This document shows positions 36,128-43,647 of a stretch of DNA of 64,000 bases, in pieces. Position numbers and translations under genes: made by a program. The notes under the pieces are model-generated. The model saw nothing but the letters and a program-made list of their open reading frames with translations. It ran no database searches and was not told the origin of the DNA. Origin of the DNA: Flavobacterium sandaracinum (GTDB lineage Bacteria; Bacteroidota; Bacteroidia; Flavobacteriales; Flavobacteriaceae); assembly GCF_004349135.1 (NCBI RefSeq), contig NZ_SMFN01000005.1:146628-210627 (forward strand). Reading direction: 5' to 3'. Positions within the stretch are counted from its first letter, which is position 1, and every line of letters begins with the position of its first letter.

Positions 36128-37486
36128 ATGAAACGAATTTCTATATTTCTAATAGCCATTTTATCTTTCCCTATTGTAGTGGCACAAACAGGTGCCAAGA
36201 ACACCACTATTGAAATTGAGAAAATAGTGAATCGCATTGAGTTGCCTACTATTCCAAATTATAAAATAGAAGTTACACAGTTTGGTGCCAAAGGAGATTC
36301 GGTTACGAATTGCAAAGTGGCTTTTGATAAAGCGATGAAAGCATGTGAAAAGCGTAAAGGAGGAATTATAGTGGTGCCAAAAGGCGTTTACACTATTAAT
36401 GGTCCGATACATTTTGTAAGCAATGTTGAGCTGCATTTAGAAGCAGGAGCAAAAATTAGGTTTGGCTCTAATCCAAAAGATTATCCATTAGTTCTCACTA
36501 GTTGGGAAGGAACTATGTTGTACAATTATAGTCCATTAATCTACGGTAACAATGTGGTAAACGTTGCTATAACTGGAAGTGGAGTTATTGATGGTGAAGC
36601 GAGTACTACTTGGAATAAATGGAAGCCTTTAGAAAAGAAAGACCAGCTTTTAAGTAGAGAAATGAATCATAATAATGTTCCAATAAAAGATAGAATCTTT
36701 GGTAGTGGACATTTTTTAAGACCACAACTCATTCAGTTTGTCAATTCAAGAAATATTTTAATTGAAAATGTCACCATTGAAGATTCCCCATTTTGGTGCG
36801 TTCATTTATTAAAATCGAAAAGTATTACCATTAGGGGACTTAAATATGATGCACAAAACTATAATAATGACGGAATCGACCCAGAGTATTCAAGTGATAT
36901 TTTAATAGAGAACATTCAGTTTAATAATAGTGATGATAATATTGCCATAAAAGCAGGACGTGATAATGAAGGACGGGCTAACTCAGCAATGCCATCGGAA
37001 AATATTGTGATTAGAAACTGTGAGTTTAGAGGCTTACATGCTGTAGTTATTGGTAGTGAAATGGCTGCTGGAGTTCAAAACGTATACGTAGACAATTGCA
37101 AATCTAGCGGGTATTTGAAAAGAGGAATTTATATCAAAACTAATTCTGATCGAGGTGGATTTATAAAAGACATTAATTTTTCTAATATCGCCTTGGGTAA
37201 AGTGGAGGACTGTATTTATATGACCGCTAATTATCATGGAGAGGGAAGTGGTTTGTTTCCTTCGAAAATTTCAGCTATTTCTATTTCCAATATTAGTTGT
37301 GAGTCAGCTTCAAATGCTGCGATTGTAATCGAGGGTTTCCCAGAAAGCAAAGTAGAAAACATCACTTTGGATAGGATTTCAATAAAAGCAGCTAAAAACG
37401 GAATGACTTTAACGAATACAAAGAATATTAGTCTTAACGAAATTGTTATTGGGGATAAAATAGGAGTTCCGAGTTCAGTAAAATAA
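36128..37486 (+). CDS. GH28 polygalacturonase, variant active site
   Basis: 452 residues with a signal peptide (ending PIVVAQ), not a lipoprotein. GH28 motifs: NNDGIDPEYSSD, NSDDNIAIKAGRD and RGIYIKTNSDRGG keep the catalytic Asp residues and the Arg/Lys. The segment that reads DGHGGVVIGSE in the other GH28 (18890-20329) reads RGLHAVVIGSE here, so the catalytic-site His is shifted or replaced. The two enzymes share motifs but are clearly diverged, which suggests exo- and endo- or homogalacturonan- and rhamnogalacturonan-type roles. Last gene of the pectin locus. Confidence 0.9.
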   Translation: MKRISIFLIAILSFPIVVAQTGAKNTTIEIEKIVNRIELPTIPNYKIEVTQFGAKGDSVTNCKVAFDKAMKACEKRKGGIIVVPKGVYTINGPIHFVSNVELHLEAGAKIRFGSNPKDYPLVLTSWEGTMLYNYSPLIYGNNVVNVAITGSGVIDGEASTTWNKWKPLEKKDQLLSREMNHNNVPIKDRIFGSGHFLRPQLIQFVNSRNILIENVTIEDSPFWCVHLLKSKSITIRGLKYDAQNYNNDGIDPEYSSDILIENIQFNNSDDNIAIKAGRDNEGRANSAMPSENIVIRNCEFRGLHAVVIGSEMAAGVQNVYVDNCKSSGYLKRGIYIKTNSDRGGFIKDINFSNIALGKVEDCIYMTANYHGEGSGLFPSKISAISISNISCESASNAAIVIEGFPESKVENITLDRISIKAAKNGMTLTNTKNISLNEIVIGDKIGVPSSVK

Positions 37487-38267
37487 AAGGAAAATCTTGA
37501 AATGAAGTGTTATTTTTCAAAACTATTAATTTTTATTTGTGGTTAAAATTAAATAAGAACTACAAATTACACAAGTATATTGAAAAGCAAAATGCGTTAA
37601 AATTAATATTTGTGGATTAGTAAAATTCTTATTTATTTCTATTTATATTAATTTTTACTAATGAAAATTATAAGACTATGTTAATTAATTTATCAACCAT
37701 AATCTTGAGCGATTGGTTAATGTCTGGTGCTTTGTATTGGAGGTGTTGAATAAGTATAGTTGGTTTTTTTATTTGGCGTTGAGCCCATAAACGTTTTCAA
37801 CTTCTTCTATAATTTTATCAAACGTAACTCTATCAATGATTACTGGACTGAAAAAATCGATATCAATGAAAACACGGTGATTGTATATTAGAGCCAAATT
37901 TGGGCTAGAAATAAAAATAAAAAACCATAACATTTTGATTAACAGTTTTTTGGGGTTTTGATTCTGCGGAGAAAGAGGGAGTTGACATCTGTTTTTGAAG
38001 CGCCTACTTTCAGTACCTTTTGAATTGAGCTGTATTTGGGTAGCCGAATTTACCCCCCTATTAAATCGTAATGAATTCTATTAATTTGTGAGTAGTAAAA
38101 GTACGTAAAAATCTAGATATATCCTATACAAATTAAGGTCAACATCATCAAAAAATGAACAAGTACATGAATATGTGGTACACCATTTATTGATTAGGAT
38201 ACATTTAAAAGATGAACAGGTAGTTCTTATAATCCTGTTTAAATTATGGTCACGTAAAAAATATTTT
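37487..38267. other. Gene-poor boundary after the pectin locus
   Basis: No convincing gene in about 780 bp. A 54-codon minus-strand frame at 37769-37933 (ending EEVENVYGLNAK) has a start and stop but no recognised relatives. Another minus-strand frame at 38081-38275 has unlikely composition. No strong terminator follows the GH28 stop. The stretch marks the change from the catabolic locus to accessory genes. Confidence 0.4.
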
Positions 38268-38471
38268 TCATCCAATTATCAATGGCTCAACCTGTTCTAT
38301 TTTTAGGCTTGTGTATTGACAAAATTCCTCTATCGAAACAAACTCATTTTGGAGCTTATTGAGATCATTTCTGATTTTTTGAAGCAGCCTTATGCTTTGT
38401 CGATAACTTTTGCCAGTAATGCGTTGTATGTCCTTTGGATAGATACAAAGCCTTTTGTTTAGGGTTTTCAT
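38268..38471 (-). CDS. Small putative DNA-binding protein
   Basis: 67 residues, with YPKDIQRITGKSYRQSIRLLQKIRNDLNK followed by FVSIEEFCQYTSLKIEQVEPLI (each quoted in part only as needed). The pattern of two short helical segments recalls small excisionase-like or helix-turn-helix proteins that are common in flavobacterial accessory DNA. It lies 92 nt downstream of the HipT-like gene on the same strand. I cannot name a family. A role in the HipBST module or in a former mobile element is possible. Confidence 0.5.
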   Translation of the reverse strand: MKTLNKRLCIYPKDIQRITGKSYRQSIRLLQKIRNDLNKLQNEFVSIEEFCQYTSLKIEQVEPLIIG

Positions 38472-38563
38472 ACTTTATGTATAGCTTTGAGTTGGCTTTA
38501 ACTTACTTTAATTATCTGTGATTCCCAATTTTACGTAAAGTTAAACAAAAAATTATTTGCTTA

Positions 38564-39517
38564 TTAAGCGTGAAATAAACTACTGTATCTTTCCACTACT
38601 AGTAGTTTGTATTTTTCTTTGAATTCATCGGATAGGAATGAATTGTCGATCCACTGCATGGCAATTGGTTTATTTTTTTGGAATCGTTTTACTATTCCTT
38701 TTAGCTGTTTTTCGTTGAGACCAAGGTTTGTTCCTAGTGTTTGGAAATGCTCCCATTTTAGCTTTTTCTTTTTTCCATCAAGCGTTAAGGCTAGTTCTTC
38801 GGTGTCTTCTGGGTTTACTATGGCCACATTTAACAGATCATAGGCTGGTGCCAATGTCCAACTATCGCCCGTATTGATCATCGAGAAGTTTTTGAGGTGC
38901 ATGTCGTTGTTTCCAGTCAGGAAGCTGAAAACTCCTAATTCTAAAAAGTATAGTTTGTCCAGTAAGGTGTTGTCTGAGAATTCGTTGATGGCTTTGCCTA
39001 TTTTTTCCATCGAGCTTTTGTATTTGTCAAAAGCTTCCGTGATTTGGAACATGTCGAGCATGTGGATTTTTTCTCCAGTAGCTGATCTATCAATGCGTTT
39101 GGTAATATAAGAAAGCTCGCCAGATTGTAGTCGGATCAAGCTTGATTTTACAGTGTTAATTCCAAACGCTTCTGCAATGCGCATCGTTAGATGTTCATTT
39201 GCAGGCATTTCAGGGAATTGTTCGGATGGTGGTTTGAAAATGTAATTACCTCCCAAAGCACCTACCACGGTAAGACGTCCTTTATTCCCGTCCTGAATCG
39301 TGTCATTTACTATTGATAGTGATAGTTTGGGTTGTACCCCAGGTACTGTAACGCTTCGCTCCACCACATTTAGCGCTAAGGCGTTCATTTGTTGTAGGGT
39401 ATGTTCAAATGCGGGTTGGTGTTTTGTTCCAAAAAATGCTACACTACATTGCTCGTGAAAATCACCTTCAATCCCGTCTTCTATAGCTTGATAACAGTAT
39501 AAACAGTTCTTACTCAT
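38564..39517 (-). CDS. HipT-like serine/threonine kinase toxin
   Basis: About 317 residues from the Met at 39517; an upstream start at 39595 would overlap the HipS gene heavily and adds an unlikely N-terminus. It starts with a Cys-rich element (CLYCYQAIEDGIEGDFHEQC), followed by the HipA kinase core: GVQPKLSLS (regulatory Ser loop), GNYIFKPPS (ATP Lys), GNNDMHLKNFS (catalytic Asp/Asn) and LAPAYDLLN (metal site). It lacks the HipA N-subdomain, which is a separate upstream gene. By analogy with HipT it would phosphorylate a tRNA synthetase and stop growth. Target is unknown. Confidence 0.85.
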   Translation of the reverse strand: MSKNCLYCYQAIEDGIEGDFHEQCSVAFFGTKHQPAFEHTLQQMNALALNVVERSVTVPGVQPKLSLSIVNDTIQDGNKGRLTVVGALGGNYIFKPPSEQFPEMPANEHLTMRIAEAFGINTVKSSLIRLQSGELSYITKRIDRSATGEKIHMLDMFQITEAFDKYKSSMEKIGKAINEFSDNTLLDKLYFLELGVFSFLTGNNDMHLKNFSMINTGDSWTLAPAYDLLNVAIVNPEDTEELALTLDGKKKKLKWEHFQTLGTNLGLNEKQLKGIVKRFQKNKPIAMQWIDNSFLSDEFKEKYKLLVVERYSSLFHA

Positions 39518-39842
39518 TTTCATTAGGTATTGGTTGAACACTAACGGCTCCGATACAATTTTGGCAACAGGCCAAAAGTAATCCCATACGGTCATTGGGG
39601 TTGATTTTCCAATTTTTGGATGCGATATCTAGTAACCAGCCTTCAGGAATTAGTCCTTCAAAAAAGGGGAATAATCGTTTGTCGGTATATGTTTTAGGAC
39701 TTACTGGCATCGTAAAAGTCAGGAACTGTTTGGGATGTTGTTTGATATATTTTTCATCATATTCAAAGCGATATTCTCCTTCATCAGTCTCTGTTAGTAT
39801 TCCCGCGTGGATGTCTTTATAAAGTATGGCAGCTTTTCTCAT
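39510..39842 (-). CDS. HipS-like protein (separate HipA N-terminal subdomain)
   Basis: A 110-residue protein made only of the HipA N-terminal domain: ILYKDIHAGILTETDEGEY, then LTFTMPVSPKTYTDKRLFPF and FEGLIPEGWLLDIASKNW. In classic HipA this domain is fused to the kinase; in HipBST it is a separate gene, and HipS acts as the antitoxin. Its stop overlaps the HipT start by 8 nt, and its own start overlaps the HipB stop by 1 nt, so the three are translated together. Residue ends in a loose tail (QPIPNENE). Confidence 0.85.
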   Translation of the reverse strand: MRKAAILYKDIHAGILTETDEGEYRFEYDEKYIKQHPKQFLTFTMPVSPKTYTDKRLFPFFEGLIPEGWLLDIASKNWKINPNDRMGLLLACCQNCIGAVSVQPIPNENE

Positions 39843-40087
39843 TATACTTTCTTTTCATTTTTGCCTGACTGTCCGGTAGACAGGGATAATTCTCTTGCGT
39901 TAACCGGTGCAAGGGTATGCCCAAACATGCGGAGCACTTGATTTACCTTCTCGAGATTGAGATTTTCTTTGCCCTGTTCTATTTTTCGAATAACGGTCAG
40001 CGCCACTCCAGCACGTTCTGCAAATGCTTCCTGGGTAAGGTTTACTTCATTTCTTTTTTCTTTTACAAAGTCGGCTAGTGTCATCAT
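39842..40087 (-). CDS. HipB-like XRE-family antitoxin/repressor
   Basis: About 81 residues from the Met at 40087 (tandem Met codons at 40087 and 40084; an earlier ATG at 40099 lies inside an operator copy). The helix-turn-helix is LTQEAFAERAGVALTVIRKIEQGKENLN, an XRE domain as in HipB. The C-terminal tail (LSLSTGQSGKNEKKV) is short and charged. First gene of the three-gene module, overlapping hipS by 1 nt. It probably represses its own operon through the palindromes at 40088-40188. Confidence 0.85.
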   Translation of the reverse strand: MMTLADFVKEKRNEVNLTQEAFAERAGVALTVIRKIEQGKENLNLEKVNQVLRMFGHTLAPVNARELSLSTGQSGKNEKKV

Positions 40088-40188
40088 GATTATATGCATT
40101 TACATCGAATTAGAACAAATATATGAAATTATATGTAAAAGCATATAGTTTACTTACTAATTTACAATTTATATGTAATTACATATAA
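40088..40188 (-). promoter_or_regulatory. Palindromic operators of the hipBST-like module
   Basis: TTATATGTAATTACATATAA at 40169-40188 is a perfect 20-bp palindrome. A second, half-matching copy (TTATATGTAA then AAGCATATAG) is at 40129-40148, and a third, weaker copy (GATTATATGCATTTACAT) at 40088-40105 touches the hipB start. The copies are spaced by about 40 bp, so they lie on one DNA face at roughly four turns. Probable HipB binding sites. Confidence 0.7.
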
Positions 40189-40391
40189 TTACTTATACTT
40201 CCTAGCGGACAACCTCCTGTCATTTATGTCGCTTTATGCCATCTGTGTCTGATCCTGCCATCTGGTCGCCGAGGACTTTTTAATGTGATTTAATTGGCTA
40301 AAATTTGTATTCGAATCAATCTAAAAGTGTTGCAACAAAAAACAGATTGTATGTAGTAAAAGAGAAATATTAATTAAAAAATTTAGAAATT

Positions 40392-41147
40392 ATGGCAAGG
40401 CAAAAAGGTATTATTAAATTGAAAGGTACTATCGGAGATATTACTTTTTATAAGACGAAAGACGGGCATTTGGCACGTGAAAAAGGGGGTATCGATGCGA
40501 GCAGAATTGCAAACGATCCTGCGTTCCAGCGCACGCGAGAAAATGGATCTGAGTTTGGAAGAGCGGGAAAAGCGGGAAAAACGCTGCGCACTGCGATGCG
40601 AAAATTGTTGCTTAATTCTGCTGACAGTCGCATGGTCAGTAGACTTACTCAATCAATGGTTAAAGTCATTCAGGCTGACGTAGTGAGCGAGAGAGGATTG
40701 CGAAATGTAATTGATGGCGAAACCGAATTGCTGACGGGATTTGAATTCAACATTGGCGGAAAGCTTGGTACTTCTTTATTTGCTCCGTTTGTTGGTGCTA
40801 TTGATCGTGTTAGCGGTGATTTATCCATTGCGCTTGAGCCGTTTGTACCGGCTAATATGATTGCCGCTCCAAGTGGGAGTACGCATTTTAAAATCATATC
40901 TGGAGGAGCCGAAATTGATTTTGAAGCAGAAACCTTTGTGGTCAGCACATCCGAAACGGCAATTCTACCATGGGATACCAACGAAACCGTGGCCATCAAT
41001 CAGGTAAATTCCGTAACGGCAAACAGCACCAAACCGTTATTTTTAGCTCTGGGAATCGAATTTTATCAAGAGGTGAATGGTCGAATGTATCCGCTAAAAA
41101 ATGGGTCTTACAATCCATTATCTCTGGTACAAGTTAGCGGACTCTAA
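40392..41147 (+). CDS. Conserved 251-aa protein of unknown function
   Basis: The N-terminus is basic and Gly-rich (MARQKGIIKLKGTIGDITFY, then a KTKDGHLAREKGGI segment), followed by NDPAFQRTRENGSEFGRAG. Similar proteins with this start are widespread in flavobacteria, often several per genome, but I know no function. The C-terminal half is beta-rich with no signal peptide or membrane segment. It is the first gene of a four-gene cassette; the next gene begins one base after its stop. The N-terminal pattern and the company of a DUF5675 protein and two small membrane proteins recall a phage-derived particle or lysis cassette; that is inference. Confidence 0.7.
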   Translation: MARQKGIIKLKGTIGDITFYKTKDGHLAREKGGIDASRIANDPAFQRTRENGSEFGRAGKAGKTLRTAMRKLLLNSADSRMVSRLTQSMVKVIQADVVSERGLRNVIDGETELLTGFEFNIGGKLGTSLFAPFVGAIDRVSGDLSIALEPFVPANMIAAPSGSTHFKIISGGAEIDFEAETFVVSTSETAILPWDTNETVAINQVNSVTANSTKPLFLALGIEFYQEVNGRMYPLKNGSYNPLSLVQVSGL

Positions 41148-41148
41148 T

Positions 41149-41580
41149 ATGGTCCTGGTGTTAAACAGAACGTATTTTTCCGAAGGTACACAGGGCACTT
41201 TAGAATGGAACGGCACCCTAGTTTGTTATACCATCGAGCTGCCCTGGTTGCAAAACCAGCGTCGCGTGTCCTGTGTTCCCGAAGGAGAATATGTTTTACG
41301 GCAGCGTTTTAGTCCAAAATTTAAATGGCACTTGCATTTACAAAATGTTCCGGGAAGAGATTTGATCTTAATTCATCCCGCCAATGACGCCAAAAAAGAA
41401 TTATTGGGCTGTATCGCTCCTGTAAGTATGCACACCGGAATAGGGAAGGGAGGCAGCTCGCGCAAAGCATTCTTAAAGCTGAAAGCTTTAGTAAATGCCG
41501 CTTTAGAGCGAAATGAAGCAGTAAAAATAAGTATTCAATCTCATCTTACGACTCCATTTAGTGATTCAAGGATAAAATAA
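41149..41580 (+). CDS. DUF5675 family protein
   Basis: 143 residues from the ATG at 41149, directly after the previous stop; an earlier ATG at 41101 lies inside that gene. DUF5675 features: LNRTYFSEGTQGTLEWNG, CYTIELPWLQNQRRVSCVPEGEY, LILIHPANDAKKELLGCIAP, then HTGIGKGGSSRKAF. Conserved His and Cys positions recall peptidoglycan-active transpeptidase-like folds, and phage genomes carry such proteins, but the activity is not established. It has no signal peptide, as expected for a phage-type endolysin exported by a holin. Confidence 0.8.
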   Translation: MVLVLNRTYFSEGTQGTLEWNGTLVCYTIELPWLQNQRRVSCVPEGEYVLRQRFSPKFKWHLHLQNVPGRDLILIHPANDAKKELLGCIAPVSMHTGIGKGGSSRKAFLKLKALVNAALERNEAVKISIQSHLTTPFSDSRIK

Positions 41581-41592
41581 AGTATAAAAATC

Positions 41593-41871
41593 ATGACTAT
41601 AATTGAACGCGCACAAGCGCCTGTACCAAAGTTTTTTAAAGTTTTGCGAACTATCGGAGTAGCACTACTCACCATCAGTGGTAGTATCATTGCTGCACCA
41701 GTTGTTTTACCAGCCGTGGTGATCAGTGTTGCGGGTTACGCAGCACTTGCGGGAGGAGTCATTTCGGTGATTAGCCAACTCACGGTAGATGGCGAACTGG
41801 TAAAGGATCAAGTTAGCATTTCCAAAGTGAAAAAGGACAATCAAAATTCACCACGAAATGGAATCAAATAA
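41593..41871 (+). CDS. Small membrane protein, holin-like
   Basis: 92 residues with a long hydrophobic stretch, roughly residues 20-65 (IGVALLTISGSIIAAPVVL and VVISVAGYAALAGGVISVIS), enough for two membrane passes, and a charged C-terminus (VSISKVKKDNQNSPRNGIK). I recognise no named family. It follows the DUF5675 gene by 12 nt and overlaps the next tiny gene by 14 nt. Size, topology and neighbours fit a holin, but no homology is claimed. Confidence 0.65.
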   Translation: MTIIERAQAPVPKFFKVLRTIGVALLTISGSIIAAPVVLPAVVISVAGYAALAGGVISVISQLTVDGELVKDQVSISKVKKDNQNSPRNGIK

Positions 41872-42037
41872 TAGTATATCCGTGGGAACTGCAGCAGGAA
41901 CTTTGTTGAGTGTTATGCCTAACATTGCTTCTGAAGATGTTGCAAAAACAGTTATCTTAGCAGTGTTGGGCGCCATTGTAAGTTTTATCGTGTCGCTCCT
42001 CTTAAAATCCTGTACAAAATTAAAAAAGAAACAATGA
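41858..42037 (+). CDS. 59-aa membrane protein, fourth gene of the cassette
   Basis: A short frame from ATG at 41858 to TGA at 42035-42037. It encodes a polar N-terminus (MESNNSISVGTAAGTLLSVM), one membrane helix (TVILAVLGAIVSFIVSLLLK) and a Lys-rich tail (SCTKLKKKQ). It overlaps the previous gene by 14 nt in another frame, the sign of a coupled small gene. The positive-inside tail is as in small holins or antiholins. A REP-like hairpin starts 2 nt after the stop. Confidence 0.65.
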   Translation: MESNNSISVGTAAGTLLSVMPNIASEDVAKTVILAVLGAIVSFIVSLLLKSCTKLKKKQ

Positions 42038-42038
42038 G

Positions 42039-42059
42039 ACCCTGAAACAAGTTCAGGGT
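42039..42059. repeat. REP-like palindrome, copy 1
   Basis: ACCCTGAA - ACAAG - TTCAGGGT, an 8-bp stem with a 5-base loop. The same 21 bp recurs at 42680-42700 and a variant at 43415-43434. Such elements are widely repeated in flavobacterial intergenic DNA; their translations give spurious PELVSGS peptides. Confidence 0.85.
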
Positions 42060-42101
42060 AAAATAATTCGGGTTTGGCTTGGTAACCTTTTTCCGAATTT
42101 A

Positions 42102-42135
42102 AAAGAAGGCCTGATCGCAAGATCAGGCCTTCTTT
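42102..42135. terminator. Bidirectional terminator
   Basis: A perfect 15-bp stem AAAGAAGGCCTGATC - GCAA - GATCAGGCCTTCTTT between the plus-strand cassette and the convergent DUF6943 gene, with A/T tracts on both sides. Confidence 0.92.
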
Positions 42136-42553
42136 ATTTACTATATCCTAGTACTATTATTCTCCTCATTTCATTAATCAGCACTCTATTTTTATTTAGT
42201 TGGTCCTCTTTTTGTTCCAGTAACCTCAACGCAATAATTTGTTTTTTGTGTAGTTCGTGTTCCTGTAGCATTTCGGTAGATTTTAAAATGAAACTTTTCT
42301 TGAAATCCGTAATTCGTAAAAATGGAATTACGGACCCAATTAAAAATTGGTGCCAAAAATGTGATTTCCAAAGACTATACGCTAACCAGTAAATTATTTC
42401 GGCATCTTCTTCTTTTTCGAACAGGATTACAAAACTGTTGGTAAATGGTTCTTTTTGAGGCTTACCACTGTTCATTCCTTTGTTTAAAATGAAGATAGAT
42501 TTTGAGGTATACACCGTACCTTTTTGGTGCGTCTTAATGATGAAATTCGGCAT
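42134..42553 (-). CDS. DUF6943 family protein
   Basis: 139 residues from the Met at 42553 (MPNFIIKTHQKGTVYTSKSI); a start at 42619 would add a poor Phe/Ser-rich extension. It has the FILNKGMNSGKPQKEPFTNSF block and IYWLAYSLWKSHFWHQFLIG, then SVIPFLRI, which I recognise as the DUF6943 type found in Bacteroidetes accessory regions. The C-terminal part (about 85-139) is helical and charged. Function unknown. It converges on the DUF5675 cassette across the strong terminator. Confidence 0.7.
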   Translation of the reverse strand: MPNFIIKTHQKGTVYTSKSIFILNKGMNSGKPQKEPFTNSFVILFEKEEDAEIIYWLAYSLWKSHFWHQFLIGSVIPFLRITDFKKSFILKSTEMLQEHELHKKQIIALRLLEQKEDQLNKNRVLINEMRRIIVLGYSK

Positions 42554-42679
42554 AAATGATTGATTTAAAAAATTAGACTTTATTTTTTGAAAAGAAAAAA
42601 GAGAAAAAAAGAAAGCCATACGTACAGCAGAAATGACGAACGAAAACGGAGGAGAACCCTGAAACTAATATTGGAAGAG

Positions 42680-42700
42680 ACCCTGAAACAAGTTCAGGGT
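42680..42700. repeat. REP-like palindrome, copy 2
   Basis: Identical over 21 bp to the copy at 42039-42059. A broken half copy (ACCCTGAAAC) lies just upstream, near 42656. Confidence 0.85.
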
Positions 42701-42951
42701 AAACCGACTGAAAGTGAGGAATGCATGCTAAACTTGCTTGATTTTTTTCTTTTTCTTTTCAAGAAATACTGTTCGTCTCGCAAGAGGATACTCTCAGCTG
42801 ATTATCAACTGAAAACGGCAATCAAACACCCCCAAGCACCGCAAGGAATGGAGCGCAATGGAGCGGTAGCGGAAATGAAGCGTAATGTATGAGGAGCGAA
42901 GTGGCGGGGTTGCGGCAATCGAACAGCTGCCATAGATGCGGGAATTGAGCG

Positions 42952-42976
42952 CCCTTCGACTGCGCTCAGGATGACA
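42952..42976. repeat. Dispersed repeat of the CTTCGACTGCGCTCAGG type
   Basis: GCCCTTCGACTGCGCTCAGG followed by ATGAC is a REP-like palindrome seen in many environmental genomes (CCTTCGAC pairs imperfectly with GCTCAGG). It recurs nowhere else in this window in full. Confidence 0.7.
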
Positions 42977-43069
42977 GAATGTGGGAGAAAGTATTGTGGC
43001 TTATTGCTAGGTAGAGGGAGCGAAATGGAGTAGGTATGAGCGTGTAACGGCGGGGAAAAAATAAAAGGC

Positions 43070-43087
43070 TCCCGCTTTTTAGCGGGA
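43070..43087 (-). terminator. Hairpin, possible minus-strand terminator
   Basis: TCCCGCT - TTTT - AGCGGGA. On the minus strand it is followed by a T-rich run (complement of 43055-43066), so it could end a minus-strand transcript from the GC-rich stretch. Confidence 0.55.
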
Positions 43088-43310
43088 AACCTTGATTTAG
43101 GGCAAAGTGATGTTTTTACGGAACGGAGCCAACCCCGACAGCTGTGCGAAGGAGCAACCGCTGAAAAAACGGAGGGCGGCAGACAAAATATGGCTGGAAT
43201 GTAGAGAAGCGTAGCCTGCGGAGCGTAACGAAATGAAGCGGTATTATGGATGCATAAGCCCGACCGAACGCAGGAAGAGACCGTGTGAAGATGAGGAACA
43301 AAACGGCGCA

Positions 43311-43357
43311 AAAAAATAGCTGTCCCGCCTTTTCTTTTAGCGGGACTGCTATTTTTT
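43311..43357. terminator. Long hairpin, bidirectional terminator
   Basis: AAAAAATAGC-T-GTCCCGC pairs with GCGGGAC-T-GCTATTTTTT across an 11-base loop, 17 of 18 positions paired, with A and T tracts on both sides. No gene ends here, so it implies an unannotated transcript in the GC-rich stretch. Confidence 0.75.
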
Positions 43358-43414
43358 TTGTGCTGTGCAGTGACAGCGGAATGGAAGGAAACCCTAAAGA
43401 AAATCATGTTAAAG

Positions 43415-43434
43415 ACCCTGAAACCAGTCAGGGT
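43415..43434. repeat. REP-like palindrome, variant copy 3
   Basis: ACCCTGA - AACCAG - TCAGGGT, a one-base-shorter variant of the repeat at 42039 and 42680. Confidence 0.75.
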
Positions 43435-43647
43435 GAACTGACTGGAGCTGCCGAACGGAACAAAGGGAACGACCGGAGAGAGACCGCTTGATTGCCCGTG
43501 ATGTTTAACGGAAATGTTCTTTTTAATATAGAAATACTTCATTAATACAGAGAAATACGCTGCTATTCTCACGGTATTAAATAGTCTTCATAGTTAAAAT
43601 ATCCATTAATCTGTGTATATTTAGAATCGATTACTTAGATTTGCACT

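Larger units (their letters stand above)
42554..43647. other. GC-rich, repeat- and hairpin-rich stretch without a credible gene
   Basis: From about 42790 to 43500 the DNA is much richer in G and C than its surroundings. It repeats loose variants of GAGCG-AATGGAGCG (for example 42848-42890, 43017-43035, 43199-43245). It holds three REP-like palindromes and two strong hairpins. Open frames across it are long only because stops are rare in GC-rich DNA, and their translations contain REP peptides (VILSAVEGR). The stretch could hold a structured non-coding RNA or nested repeats. The AT-rich 43500-43647 part has a likely promoter (TAGATTTG, 43636-43643) for the next gene. Confidence 0.5.

Noticed and set aside
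38081..38275. 64-codon minus-strand frame
   Set aside because: Cys- and Leu-rich low-quality sequence with no family pattern; AT-rich chance frame.
41848..42120. 90-codon minus-strand frame over the end of the DUF5675 cassette
   Set aside because: It uses a TTG start inside the terminator stem and contains the REP peptide PELVSGS; it lies antisense to the 59-aa and 92-aa membrane proteins, which are better supported.
42805..43572. 255-codon open frame on the minus strand across the GC-rich stretch
   Set aside because: Its translation contains REP-derived peptides (VILSAVEGR), is rich in Pro, Ser and Cys without domain pattern, and the frame stays open because stops are rare in GC-rich DNA.
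43621..43643. GAATCGATTAC upstream of the 70-aa gene as a fourth LacI-type operator
   Set aside because: It matches 11 of 14 bases but lies upstream of the -7 element instead of directly after it, and the downstream gene has no link to uronates.
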